NCBI GenBank assembly: GCA_965369375.1
Contig: CBDUQN010000006.1
Coordinates: forward strand, 11,048 to 75,047
Source of the DNA: CBDUQN01 sp965369375
GTDB lineage: Bacteria; Krumholzibacteriota; Krumholzibacteriia; Krumholzibacteriales; Krumholzibacteriaceae
Length of the DNA: 64,000 nt
Reading direction: 5' to 3'
The notes below the pieces were generated by a model. That model was not told where the DNA came from. It made no database searches and was given only the letters and a program-made list of their open reading frames with translations. This document shows positions 8,517 to 16,954 of this stretch, one piece after another. Position 1 is the stretch's first letter. The number at the start of each line of letters is the position of its first letter. The translations under genes and the position numbers were made by a program.

Positions 8517-10067
8517 ATGTGGAAGGCCACTCTTGCAGGCTTGCTGATATGCGCCGCGATTCTCGCCGCGGGTTGTTCGAGGCAGGAGAATCAACCCTAT
8601 CTGCGGCTTTCGCTTCAAACGGAACCCACAACGCTCGATCCCGCCTACGCGGTCGATTATGCTTCGGGCTATATATCTTCCCTCATTCATTCGAACCTCG
8701 TCCGTATCGACGCAAGTGGACGCATAACGGGCGATTTAGCTAAGAGTTGGGAGGTTTCAGAAGACGCGCTCGCGTACACCTTCCGCCTTGCGCCCGCCCG
8801 TTTCTCAAACGGGCGGGCGGTCGCCGCGTCGGATATCGCCTTTTCATTCAAGCGGCTGCTCGACCCCGCGACCGTATCGCCCCGCTGGTGGGTCCTAAAG
8901 CCGCTCGAAGGCGCCGAGGCCTTCCGCCGCGGTGGGGTCTGGAGTGAAGGGGCGGTGGAAATCCCCGATGACTCCACCGTCGTTCTCCGGCTCGGGCGAG
9001 CGACCGCCCATTTCCTGAGCCTCCTGTCGATGCCCTCAGCGGCCGTCGTGTGCGAGGAGGAGGTAACGCGGTTCGGGGACGACTACGGGAGGAATCCGTG
9101 CGGAAGCGGACCGTGGCGCCTCGCACACTGGATCGAGGGAGACGAGCTCTTTCTCGAGCGAAACGAACACTATGCCGGCAGCCGGCCGTCTGTCGACGGC
9201 GCTCATTTCAGGATAATCCCGGAGTCGATGACGAGAATCGCCGAGTTCGAGGTGGGTAACCTCGATATTCTCGAAGTCCCGCAGGCGGAGCTCAGACACT
9301 GGCGTTCCGCAGGGGTAAGGCTCCTGCAGGCGGAGGAGCTGAGGATCGTCTATATCGGCCTCAACAATGCAAGACCGCCCCTGGATGATCCGCGCGTGCG
9401 GCGGGCCCTCAATATGGCCGTCGATGTGGAGGCGATCATCGTGCACGTGCTCTTCGGTGCGGGAAAACGGGCTCGGGGGCTCGTGCCGCCGGCGCTTCGC
9501 GGCTCGCCCCAACCGGCGGAGCGCTACCCGTACGATCCCGCGGGGGCGCGCAAGCTTCTCTTGGAAGCGGGTTTTCCGGACGGCTTCCGGATGGAGATCT
9601 GGCAGCGGGAGAACCCGGAGGGAGGGAGGATCCTCGAGAGCGTTCAGGGATACCTGGCCCGCATCGGCGTCGAGGTCACCCTCGTGACCCGCGAATGGGG
9701 GGGTTTCAAGCAGGCCATAGACCGGGGAACACCCGACGCATTCTATCTCGACTGGTTTGCAGATTACCCCGACGCGGAGAATTTTATCGCCCCCCTCTTT
9801 CACTCCGCCAACAGGGGAGGGGGAGGAAACCGAGCGGGATATATGAACGTGAGCGTCGATTCTCTCATCGATGCGGCCGAGCGGTGCGGGGACGACGAGC
9901 GGATGCGGTGGGAGCTGTACAGGGAGGCCGAGCGCCGCATCCTCGATGACGCGCCCTGGATATTCCTGTGGTTTCCGGTCAGATACGAAGTCGTTTCGCC
10001 GCGCCTTCATGGATACCGCATACCGGCTATCTTCAACGGCCAGCGGTTTCTGGAGGTAACGTTCTAG
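8517..10067 (+). CDS. Peptide ABC transporter substrate-binding lipoprotein (DppA/OppA family)
   Basis: 516-residue family 5 solute-binding protein. A lipoprotein signal peptide ends in the lipobox LAAGC (Cys20). The family start LSLQTEPTTLDPAYAVDYAS follows, then the typical LAKSWEVSEDALAYTFRL and DDPRVRRALNMAVD segments. It captures oligopeptides in the periplasm for the two permeases downstream. Unlike classic dpp/opp operons, no DppD/DppF ATPase genes follow; they must lie elsewhere. With the NlpC/P60 peptidase at the operon end, murein peptides are a reasonable substrate guess (inference). Confidence 0.92.
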   Translation: MWKATLAGLLICAAILAAGCSRQENQPYLRLSLQTEPTTLDPAYAVDYASGYISSLIHSNLVRIDASGRITGDLAKSWEVSEDALAYTFRLAPARFSNGRAVAASDIAFSFKRLLDPATVSPRWWVLKPLEGAEAFRRGGVWSEGAVEIPDDSTVVLRLGRATAHFLSLLSMPSAAVVCEEEVTRFGDDYGRNPCGSGPWRLAHWIEGDELFLERNEHYAGSRPSVDGAHFRIIPESMTRIAEFEVGNLDILEVPQAELRHWRSAGVRLLQAEELRIVYIGLNNARPPLDDPRVRRALNMAVDVEAIIVHVLFGAGKRARGLVPPALRGSPQPAERYPYDPAGARKLLLEAGFPDGFRMEIWQRENPEGGRILESVQGYLARIGVEVTLVTREWGGFKQAIDRGTPDAFYLDWFADYPDAENFIAPLFHSANRGGGGNRAGYMNVSVDSLIDAAERCGDDERMRWELYREAERRILDDAPWIFLWFPVRYEVVSPRLHGYRIPAIFNGQRFLEVTF

Positions 10068-10074
10068 ATGATGT

Positions 10075-10158
10075 GATGGGAGCCGATTGATAATGGGAGT
10101 CGAGCGATGACGATGGGAGCCGATTGATAATGGGAGTCGAGCGATGACGATGGGAGCC
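10075..10158 (+). repeat. 37-bp tandem repeat (2.3 copies) carrying minicistrons before the dppB-like gene
   Basis: A 37-bp unit is repeated perfectly at 10075-10111 and 10112-10148, and its first 10 bases recur at 10149-10158. Each unit has two ATGGGAG elements, giving five copies at 10076, 10093, 10113, 10130 and 10150. GGGAG followed 7 bases later by ATG forms small reading frames: 10107-10127 (ATG ACG ATG GGA GCC GAT TGA) and 10144-10167, whose TGA overlaps the GTG start of the permease gene at 10164. Confidence 0.95.
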
Positions 10159-10163
10159 TATTG

Positions 10164-11102
10164 GTGACACGGTTCATACTCAAGCGGATTCTCCTACTCG
10201 TTCCGATACTCTGGGGTGTCGTGACCGTCACCTTTCTTCTCATGTACGTCATCCCCGGCGATCCGGTTCTCACCATGGCGGGGGAACGGTACGACGAGGA
10301 AACGTTGAGCGAGATGCGCAGGGACCTCGGTCTCGACAAGCCCCTCGCGGTACAGTACATACGGTACCTCGGGCGGGTCATACGCTTCGACCTCGGACGC
10401 TCGTTCGTGACGAAGCGGCCGGTGGCGGATGCGATACGGGAGCGTTTCCCGAAGACCCTCATCCTCGCGCTCAGCGCGATGCTCATCGCCGTCGTGTGCG
10501 GGGTCGGTATCGGCGTCCTCTCAGCCTGGGGGCGGTTCCCCTGGCTCGGGCGGGCGCTCATGACGGTCTCGCTCATCGGCGTCTCCATACCGGTCTTCTG
10601 GCTCGGTCTGCTTCTTATCTATCTCTTTGCGATAAAGCTGTCGATCCTGCCGCCGTCGGGGTACGGGGGCGGATCGCTCGAGCATCTTGTTCTCCCCGCG
10701 CTCACCCTTTCGTTTGCATCGATGGCGACGGTGGCTCGCGTGACGCGCTCGGGATTCCTCGACACGATGCACGAGGATTATGTGAGAACGGCCCGGGCGA
10801 AGGGACTCGGGGAGACACTGGTAATGGTGAAGCACGTTCTTCGTAATGCACTTATACCGGTTATCACGATCGTCGGCACAGATTTCGGCAGCTACCTGTC
10901 CGGCTCGGTGCTGACCGAGACGATCTTCGGCTGGCCCGGCCTTGGACGCATGATAGTCCAGTCGATACTCAGGCGGGATTTCCCGGTGATCCAGGGGGCG
11001 GTGCTGTTTATGGCCGTGATCTTTGTGCTTGTAAACCTTATTGTCGACATTAGTTACGGAGCGATCGATCCGCGTATCCGGCAACTCGGGGGTAAGGCGT
11101 GA
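10164..11102 (+). CDS. Dipeptide/oligopeptide ABC transporter permease, DppB type
   Basis: 312-residue inner-membrane permease with about six helices. It starts with the family pattern FILKRILLLVPILWGVVTV and holds the EAA loop RTARAKGLGETLVMVKHVLR that docks the ATPase, then LTETIFGWPGLGRM. The GTG at 10164 is preferred over the TTG at 10161 because GGGAG lies 7 bases upstream and a minicistron TGA overlaps it as GTGA, suggesting translational coupling. Partner of the DppC-like protein encoded next. Confidence 0.94.
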   Translation: MTRFILKRILLLVPILWGVVTVTFLLMYVIPGDPVLTMAGERYDEETLSEMRRDLGLDKPLAVQYIRYLGRVIRFDLGRSFVTKRPVADAIRERFPKTLILALSAMLIAVVCGVGIGVLSAWGRFPWLGRALMTVSLIGVSIPVFWLGLLLIYLFAIKLSILPPSGYGGGSLEHLVLPALTLSFASMATVARVTRSGFLDTMHEDYVRTARAKGLGETLVMVKHVLRNALIPVITIVGTDFGSYLSGSVLTETIFGWPGLGRMIVQSILRRDFPVIQGAVLFMAVIFVLVNLIVDISYGAIDPRIRQLGGKA

Positions 11103-11974
11103 AGGCCCGATCGAGGTTTATACGGAAGTTCTCGCGTCACCGCGGCGCCCTCTTTGGTGCCGTGTGCTTCCTCGTGATCCTCGCCGGAACGCTGCTTGCG
11201 AATTTTATAGTGTCTGATTCAGCGAACGAGATCGACCTCGATCACGCCCTCGAGCCCCCCTCGCCCTCGCATCCATTCGGCACCGACGCGTTCGGCCGCG
11301 ATGTTCTCGCCAGGGTGTTCCTCGGCGCCCGCATATCGCTCAGCGTGGGGTTTCTCGCGAGGACGATCTCGCTCGTGCTCGGCCTCGTGCTCGGCACGCT
11401 TGCCGGCTATTTCGGCGGCAGGCTCGATTCGGTCGTGATGCGGCTGGCCGACATAACCTTCGCCTTCCCGACCCTGTTGCTGCTCATCGCCATCATGGCG
11501 GTTGTATCTCCCGGTTTGATATCGCTTTTCACGGTTCTCGGCGTCGTCGGCTGGGCGGCCATGGCCCGGCTCGTGAGGGCCCAGGTGCTCTCGGTAAAGG
11601 AGCGCGACTACGTTCAGGCGGCGAAGGCGGCGGGTGCGGCCCATCCGACGGTGATCTTCAAGCACGTTCTGCCTCAGTGTATCGCTCCCGTGCTCGTTGT
11701 CTATACCCTCGGTCTCGGCATGGCGATAATGGCTGAATCCAGCTTGAGTTTTCTCGGGCTCGGCGTTCAGCCCCCCGAGCCGAGCTGGGGAAGGATGATC
11801 TCAGATGGGATTGCATTCATGAGAACGGCGCCCTGGCTCACACTCTTCCCCGGTCTCGTTCTCACCGCCGTCGTATGCTCGCTCAATCTCATCGGCGACG
11901 GCATACGGGATGCGGTCGATCCGCATATTACCGTTCTCAGGGGGCTGAGGGACTTTCATGTGAAGGGGAAATAA
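11099..11974 (+). CDS. Dipeptide/oligopeptide ABC transporter permease, DppC type
   Basis: 291-residue permease. It shows the DppC pattern HPFGTDAFGRDVLARVFLGA near residue 60, an EAA loop around VKERDYVQAAKAAGAAHPTV, and LSFLGLGVQPPEPSWGRMI near the end. The GTG start at 11099 overlaps the stop of the DppB-like gene (GTGA), so the two are translationally coupled. It forms the heterodimeric channel with that protein. Confidence 0.95.
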   Translation: MKARSRFIRKFSRHRGALFGAVCFLVILAGTLLANFIVSDSANEIDLDHALEPPSPSHPFGTDAFGRDVLARVFLGARISLSVGFLARTISLVLGLVLGTLAGYFGGRLDSVVMRLADITFAFPTLLLLIAIMAVVSPGLISLFTVLGVVGWAAMARLVRAQVLSVKERDYVQAAKAAGAAHPTVIFKHVLPQCIAPVLVVYTLGLGMAIMAESSLSFLGLGVQPPEPSWGRMISDGIAFMRTAPWLTLFPGLVLTAVVCSLNLIGDGIRDAVDPHITVLRGLRDFHVKGK

Positions 11975-13039
11975 ATGAGTGACGAGATCAAGGTCGTCTC
12001 CGCCGCCGTGGCCGAGGCCGAAAAAGAGCTCGGGCTGGACCGGCGATATAGCTATTCACGTATCGGCGCCACGGAGGAAGGTGTGATCGGGGTGGATCTG
12101 AGCAGGGCTGAAGTGCTCGAACGTGTGATCGGCCTTCTCACGGCCTACTCGGTAGAGTCGAAACACGATGAAATCGTTGATCTAAGATCGAATGAAGGCG
12201 TGCCGGTCCGGCTGAACCTTTTGGCGCCGAAGAGCGTTCTCTGGACCCTCTCGAGCGTGGCCGATGTCAGAAAAGAGCCGGCTCACGAGTCCGAGCTTCT
12301 CACCCAGATGATCATGGGTGAGACGGCCGCGCTGCTCGAGTCACGGGGGGAGTGGTACCTCGTTCGCCTCTCCGACGATTATCATGGATATGTGCGGTCC
12401 TCGTCGGTGCGTGACACCTCTATCGAGGAAATCGAGACGTATGTGCAGGGGATGAACGCGCGCGTCGAGGCAAAGGTCGGCTATGTTCTCTCCGAGCCGG
12501 TCGAAGGGAGTCAACCCGTGTCCGATATCGTCTCGGGCACGCATCTCGCCGTTCTCGGGCGAACGGGCGGTTTCAAGAATGTGGTCCTGCCGGGGGGTAG
12601 AGAAGGGTATATGAGGGTGGGCGATCTCGGGCCTCAACGACAGGGCGGAGCGCCGGATCGCGAATCAATCGTGCGCAGGGCGCACCGGTATCTCGGCATC
12701 CCCTACCTGTGGGGCGGGACCTCGGCGAAGGGCTTCGACTGCTCCGGACTGGTAAAACGCGTATATCTCGAGGAGGGGATAACGCTTCCCCGCGATACTG
12801 ATAGTCAGTCACTCGTTGGCAAGAAAATTACCACCGCCGGGCTCGGGAGGGCCGAGCCGGCCGACCTTCTTTTTTTCGGTGAGGGGGGTGCCGTCAGTCA
12901 CGTCGCTATCTATATTGGAAATAAACGATTTATACATTCAAGGGGGGAGGTCGGAATCGGTAGTCTCGACGCGGATGATTCCCTCTATGAGGGGAGCTTG
13001 GCAGAGATATTGCGGTTCGGCCGTTCGATAGTATCGTGA
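11975..13039 (+). CDS. NlpC/P60 (C40) peptidase with SH3-like domains, YkfC-like
   Basis: 354-residue cysteine peptidase. The C-terminal NlpC/P60 domain has GFDCSGLV with catalytic Cys256, SHVAIYIG with His309 and a third polar residue near His321. Two bacterial SH3-like segments precede it (about residues 85-150 and 160-220). There is no signal peptide or membrane segment, so the enzyme is probably cytoplasmic, as is YkfC, which cleaves gamma-D-glutamyl-L-diamino acid bonds of imported murein peptides. The ATG follows the stop codon of the DppC-like gene directly. The position in a peptide-uptake operon supports murein-peptide recycling; the exact bond cut is inferred. Confidence 0.9.
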   Translation: MSDEIKVVSAAVAEAEKELGLDRRYSYSRIGATEEGVIGVDLSRAEVLERVIGLLTAYSVESKHDEIVDLRSNEGVPVRLNLLAPKSVLWTLSSVADVRKEPAHESELLTQMIMGETAALLESRGEWYLVRLSDDYHGYVRSSSVRDTSIEEIETYVQGMNARVEAKVGYVLSEPVEGSQPVSDIVSGTHLAVLGRTGGFKNVVLPGGREGYMRVGDLGPQRQGGAPDRESIVRRAHRYLGIPYLWGGTSAKGFDCSGLVKRVYLEEGITLPRDTDSQSLVGKKITTAGLGRAEPADLLFFGEGGAVSHVAIYIGNKRFIHSRGEVGIGSLDADDSLYEGSLAEILRFGRSIVS

Positions 13040-13044
13040 TAAAA

Positions 13045-13058
13045 CGGCGCCGGCGCCG
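13045..13058. repeat. 14-bp perfect palindrome after the peptidase gene
   Basis: CGGCGCCGGCGCCG reads the same on both strands, six bases past the peptidase stop codon. There is no T-run after it, so it is not a standard terminator. It may be a weak transcription stop or have no function. Confidence 0.5.
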
Positions 13059-13121
13059 CGATGCGTCCCGGCTTGCAGAGTTTGGGAGAAAATAAAATTT
13101 CGACCGATTATAAAAAAAATG

Positions 13122-13148
13122 TTGACAAGGATGGGGTAAAGGTATAAT
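13122..13148 (+). promoter_or_regulatory. Sigma-70-type promoter of the outer-membrane barrel gene
   Basis: TTGACA (13122-13127) and TATAAT (13143-13148) are both perfect consensus hexamers, but the spacer is 15 bp, shorter than the usual 17. The surroundings are A+T-rich. Transcription from here would give a leader of about 290 bases before the ATG at 13448. Confidence 0.7.
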
Positions 13149-13154
13149 TTTTCG

Positions 13155-13447
13155 TCCAATTAAAACGGAAGGGTTCGAGGCCTGGTGAAAGGGGGTAATC
13201 TCGAGCATTTTCTGAAGGCGTAATAAGATTGAAAATTCCGGAGCGGGCCTGTGGCAACGGCTGCAGGTACCAATCTGTCTGGGCTCGAAACGTGAAAGGG
13301 GGCCGCGGAGACAAGATTTCAAGCGCCGGGGGGGCGCATCGTCGATTCAACCTGGGAACTATCCGCTACTCGAAAGCGGTCATATAGAATGAATGTTCCT
13401 GGAAGTGTTCTCCCCGCAAAATGGGGATATCTTACAGGAGGTTACTA
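13155..13447 (+). promoter_or_regulatory. Long 5' leader of the outer-membrane barrel gene
   Basis: About 290 bases without a credible gene lie between the promoter and the ribosome site. The 11-mer GTGAAAGGGGG occurs twice, at 13185-13195 and 13292-13302, in partly similar surroundings. Small hairpins are visible near the end: CCGCT..AGCGG just before 13380 and CCCC/GGGG around 13413-13427, just before ACAGGAGG. I could not match it to a known riboswitch class. Confidence 0.4.
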
Positions 13448-14713
13448 ATGAAGAAGGTACTTACACTCTCACTCGCGATTGCGCTGGCGGCCCTCTTTGC
13501 CATGCCGGCCAATGCGACCGAGAGTAGAGTGATAGCGTTGGGTACGGGCAATAACTACCTCGAGGACGATTACAACATCTTCTGGTATCCCGGCACGCTG
13601 CCCAACTACGCCAACACCGTATTCATGACGGTTGATGGATCTAACTTCGATGGCGAAGAAAATGGAAATCTCAGGCTCAATATCGGCATGACATACGGAC
13701 TCGGCGAGGACAATCAGTACGGTGTTCTTGGAATGTGGTTCTGGCACCGGGATCCGGGCCTGAATCCGCTAGGCACTGAGGGTGGTTGCACCTGGGCGGG
13801 AAAGGGCCTCTTCAACGATTGGCTCGACCACAAGTTCGCCATCATGTGGGGTTATCAGATGGAGGGCGCTTCGATAGGTATCGGCTTCCTGCGCGCCGAC
13901 AACTCGACGCAGATTACAGACACCACCCCGACGGATGCCACCACAGATAATCATACTGCCTACACCACCTTGAACGCCGGTGTGCGCTTCGATATCGGTG
14001 ATAACATGTACATGGATATCGCCTTCGATTACAGCTGGGCACAGTACAAGAGGGAATATTCGACCACCACACCGCCAGTGTCGTACGACAGGCAGCAGGA
14101 TAAGAACAAGAAGTATGCGTTTCGGGCCCGTGCGTTCCATGAGTGGAAAGAGAACTTCGTCTTTGTTCCGTACTTCATGTACCAGAGCTTCGACTTCATG
14201 CTCAAATCAGACGAATCACCTTACAACCACTATGGTGACAAGGCAACGAACTTCGTTTTCGGCCTGGGAGCCAACATCACCGTCAACGAGGACAACCTGA
14301 TCGTCTTTGCGCTCGATCTCTACGACGACTGGAATCGTAAGCCGTCGGAGAATCCGGAAGACCAGAGCTACGAGGAAAAGTCTACGGCCTTCCCGCGGTT
14401 CTACCTCGGTCTCGAGAGCGATGTCACAGACTGGCTGACCTTCCGTGCCGGCGGCAATCATGAGCTGGTAAGGACGGAGTCCAAATGCAAGACCGGTCCC
14501 GATCCCGAAGATTCGAGAACAACTATTCAGACGGGGTCCGATTTCGATATGTATCTCGGCCTCGGTTTCCATGTCGGTGACTTCGACATCGACTGCGTTC
14601 TCAATCCTTCGGTTCCGCTCTACATGGGCTACTGGCTGACTGGTTTCCAGCCTGGCTACGGCGAAGAGGGAAGCCGGCCGATCTGGATGATCAGCGCCCT
14701 GTACCACTTCTAA
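13448..14713 (+). CDS. Outer-membrane beta-barrel protein, function unknown
   Basis: 421 residues with a clear signal peptide (MKKVLTLSLAIALAALFAMPANA). The mature part alternates polar and hydrophobic residues, is rich in aromatic residues, Asp and Asn, and ends in ALYHF, the C-terminal phenylalanine expected of a barrel inserted by the BAM machinery. The ATG at 13448 after ACAGGAGG is preferred over the upstream GTG-type start because it begins the signal peptide. It stands alone, with its own promoter, a long leader and a very strong terminator, which suggests high expression. No family name recognised. Confidence 0.85.
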   Translation: MKKVLTLSLAIALAALFAMPANATESRVIALGTGNNYLEDDYNIFWYPGTLPNYANTVFMTVDGSNFDGEENGNLRLNIGMTYGLGEDNQYGVLGMWFWHRDPGLNPLGTEGGCTWAGKGLFNDWLDHKFAIMWGYQMEGASIGIGFLRADNSTQITDTTPTDATTDNHTAYTTLNAGVRFDIGDNMYMDIAFDYSWAQYKREYSTTTPPVSYDRQQDKNKKYAFRARAFHEWKENFVFVPYFMYQSFDFMLKSDESPYNHYGDKATNFVFGLGANITVNEDNLIVFALDLYDDWNRKPSENPEDQSYEEKSTAFPRFYLGLESDVTDWLTFRAGGNHELVRTESKCKTGPDPEDSRTTIQTGSDFDMYLGLGFHVGDFDIDCVLNPSVPLYMGYWLTGFQPGYGEEGSRPIWMISALYHF

Positions 14714-14743
14714 GCCTGAAGCGGCTGCTAGAGCCGACAAACG

Positions 14744-14772
14744 AGGGGGGCGTTTCTCGCCCCCCTTTTTTA
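14744..14772 (+). terminator. Strong intrinsic terminator
   Basis: A perfect nine-base stem AGGGGGGCG / CGCCCCCCT (14744-14752 and 14758-14766), loop TTTCT, and then a T-run. It ends the outer-membrane barrel transcript. Confidence 0.96.
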
Positions 14773-14957
14773 TATCCTTCGCAAGAAGACGGATAGATCG
14801 CACATCGCTCGCTCGCCCGGTGAACGAACCCGATCTTTTTTCAATTCAATCACCAGGTCCCGCCTGAAAAGATTTATCATTCCCCGAATTCCAACTAATT
14901 TCCGTTATGGCCTGCTCCTTGCGACTGTTTTAAGTCGTTTTACAACAAAGGGGTGAC

Positions 14958-16196
14958 GTGTACTTTTTTTACTATATCCCGATCGGGCTCGATATCGATG
15001 TGCGGCGCAGGACGTCGATCACCTATTTTATCGCTGTGCTCTCTGTTACCCTTTTTCTCTTATATAATTACCGTCCCGCCGGTCCGTGGTGGAATCTCGT
15101 GAATCTCGCCTTTTTTCCCTCCGCGCCCACCGTCTGGAGCGCCATGACGTACGCCTTCCTCCACGCCGGTTACCTGCACATCGCCGGAAACGTCGTTTAC
15201 CTTGTCATCTTCGGCCGTGCCGTCGAGGGGAGTTTCGGTCCGGGGAGATTCTTTTTCATCTACATGCTCTCTGCCCTGATCGGAGCCTATACGCATGTCG
15301 CGTTCGTCCGGTTCATGGTCCCGGCCTATGCGCACATACCCGTTGCGGGCGCTTCGGGTGCGACATCTGGATTGCTCGGCGCATATATGGTGCGTTTCTA
15401 CTATAGCAAGATCCGGGTGGCGTACTGGACCTTTTTCCCCCTTCAGGGCGTGAACAAAGCAGGTAAGGCTTCGGTGCCCGTCATCTGCGCCATATTCTTC
15501 TGGTTCGTCCTGCAGGGGGTGCAGGTGGCCGTTCAGACAGGTGGCGCCGGTGTTCGCGCCGCATACAGCGTTCATATCGGTGGATTTCTCGCCGGGATGG
15601 CACTCGCCCTTCTCTTCGGCGCGCAGTCCCTCGCCCGCGCGGAACGGCGGCTCGCGAAGGCGAGAAATTACTTCCGGCAGGCAAACTGGTTCGCCTCACA
15701 GGGGGAGTACATCAATTATCTCGCCCAGAGGCCCGATGACGCGGCGGCTCACGCCGAAACGGCGCGCGTCTATGTCTGCGCGCGTGAGACAGGAAACGCG
15801 GCGTCCCACTATCGGAAGGCGATCGGGATCTTCATTGAAAAGGGCGATCTCGGCGGCGCCGAAGGGGTATTCGCCGAAGCGATGCGCGCAATACCGAAAT
15901 TCTCGCTCGCCTGTGAAACGCACCTCGATCTCGCCTACTGCATGGAGCGAACGCTCAAGTTCAGCTCCGCCATGCGGGCCTACGAGAATTTCATGGAACG
16001 GTACAGGTGGTCACGGGAGGCGCCGTTGATACTGCTGCGTATGGCGGGCCTGCTCGAGAACCGGTTCAAAAGGCCGGACGGGGCGCGCGAATGCTTCGAG
16101 CGGCTCGTGACTGAGTACCCGGCTGACGTCTGGGTGAATTTCGCGCAGCACGAGCTCGACCGCATCGAAAGATCTGGAGTCCGCCGCGAGGACTAA
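14958..16196 (+). CDS. Rhomboid family intramembrane serine protease with C-terminal helical-repeat region
   Basis: 412 residues. The N-terminal half is a six-helix rhomboid domain with His69, His74 and Asn78 in HAGYLHIAGN, the catalytic Ser133 in GASG (131-134) and the catalytic His206 in SVHIGGFLAG. Residues about 225-412 are soluble and alpha-helical with TPR-like patterns (AETARVYVCARETGNAASHYRKA region) and probably bind a partner or substrate in the cytoplasm. GTG at 14958 follows AAAGGGG. Rhomboids cut membrane proteins within the bilayer; the substrate is unknown. A second rhomboid gene lies at 31451. Confidence 0.9.
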   Translation: MYFFYYIPIGLDIDVRRRTSITYFIAVLSVTLFLLYNYRPAGPWWNLVNLAFFPSAPTVWSAMTYAFLHAGYLHIAGNVVYLVIFGRAVEGSFGPGRFFFIYMLSALIGAYTHVAFVRFMVPAYAHIPVAGASGATSGLLGAYMVRFYYSKIRVAYWTFFPLQGVNKAGKASVPVICAIFFWFVLQGVQVAVQTGGAGVRAAYSVHIGGFLAGMALALLFGAQSLARAERRLAKARNYFRQANWFASQGEYINYLAQRPDDAAAHAETARVYVCARETGNAASHYRKAIGIFIEKGDLGGAEGVFAEAMRAIPKFSLACETHLDLAYCMERTLKFSSAMRAYENFMERYRWSREAPLILLRMAGLLENRFKRPDGARECFERLVTEYPADVWVNFAQHELDRIERSGVRRED

Positions 16197-16205
16197 AATA
16201 GCTTG

Positions 16206-16232
16206 AACAAAAAAGAGCCTTTTGTTAGTTTT
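16206..16232 (+). terminator. Possible weak terminator after the rhomboid gene
   Basis: AACAAAA (16206-16212) pairs with TTTTGTT (16220-16226) and is followed by AGTTTTT. The stem is A+T-rich and weak. Confidence 0.4.
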
Positions 16233-16259
16233 TGAGCCGTTGATGTTGGGTGGTGCGGG

Positions 16260-16940
16260 GTGAACGGCAATAAAAAATCTTCGCTCGAGGCCCTGAGATC
16301 GAGGGGTATTGTACGGGGGCTCGAGAGGGTAGGTGACGCGGAGCTCCTCGCAATTGTTCTCGGACCGGCACGGAGCCGCTCGAGTGGGGCGATTGCGCAG
16401 GAGTTGATGGATTGCTACGGGGACCTGGCCGGGGTCGGAAGGGCCGAAGTCGAGGAGCTCGTTGTGATGGAGGGAATCGGTCCCGCGGGCGCCTTGAGGC
16501 TCAGAGCTTCTTTCGAATTGGGCAAGCGATGCATCGTCAGTTGTAAGGAAAGATCTATTAAGAAGATACGTTCTCCCGAGGATGTTGCCGGTCTGATGAT
16601 TCCCGAGATGAGGGAGCTCGATCGTGAGCATTTCAAGGCCGTCCTGCTCAACACGAAAAACGGGATTATCCGTATTGTCACCGTCGCGGTCGGCTCTCTC
16701 AACGCGGCCCTCGTGCATCCGCGTGAGATTTTCAAGGCGGCGGTGGTTGCCAGTGCGGCGGGCATGATTCTTGTTCATAACCATCCCACCGGCAACCCCG
16801 AGCCGAGCCGCGAAGATCGGGATCTGACAGTTCGATTTACCCGCTGCGGGGAGTTGATGGGAATAGAACTGGTGGACCACATCATTATCGGTGGAGACCG
16901 TTTTGTCAGCATGCGGGAGCGGGGGCTCATAGCAGTCTGA
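16260..16940 (+). CDS. radC: RadC family JAB/MPN-domain protein
   Basis: 226 residues. An N-terminal helix-hairpin-helix-like part (VGDAELLAIVLG and GIGPAGALRLRA) is followed by the JAMM metalloprotease-type motif HNHPTGNPEPSREDRDLT, with the HxH and the downstream Ser and Asp that bind zinc in this family. RadC proteins were once linked to DNA repair, but their true role is unsettled. The gene sits 14 bp before mreB, an arrangement also common in Firmicutes. GTG start at 16260. Confidence 0.93.
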   Translation: MNGNKKSSLEALRSRGIVRGLERVGDAELLAIVLGPARSRSSGAIAQELMDCYGDLAGVGRAEVEELVVMEGIGPAGALRLRASFELGKRCIVSCKERSIKKIRSPEDVAGLMIPEMRELDREHFKAVLLNTKNGIIRIVTVAVGSLNAALVHPREIFKAAVVASAAGMILVHNHPTGNPEPSREDRDLTVRFTRCGELMGIELVDHIIIGGDRFVSMRERGLIAV

Positions 16941-16954
16941 AAGGAAGGAAGATA

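Noticed and set aside
10075..10158. 37-bp direct repeats considered as CRISPR
   Set aside because: Copies touch each other with no spacers, and there are no cas genes. The same holds for 50636-50709.
13155..13447. Known riboswitch classes (cobalamin, c-di-GMP, SAM, glycine) in the barrel leader
   Set aside because: None of the conserved core sequences of these classes is present.
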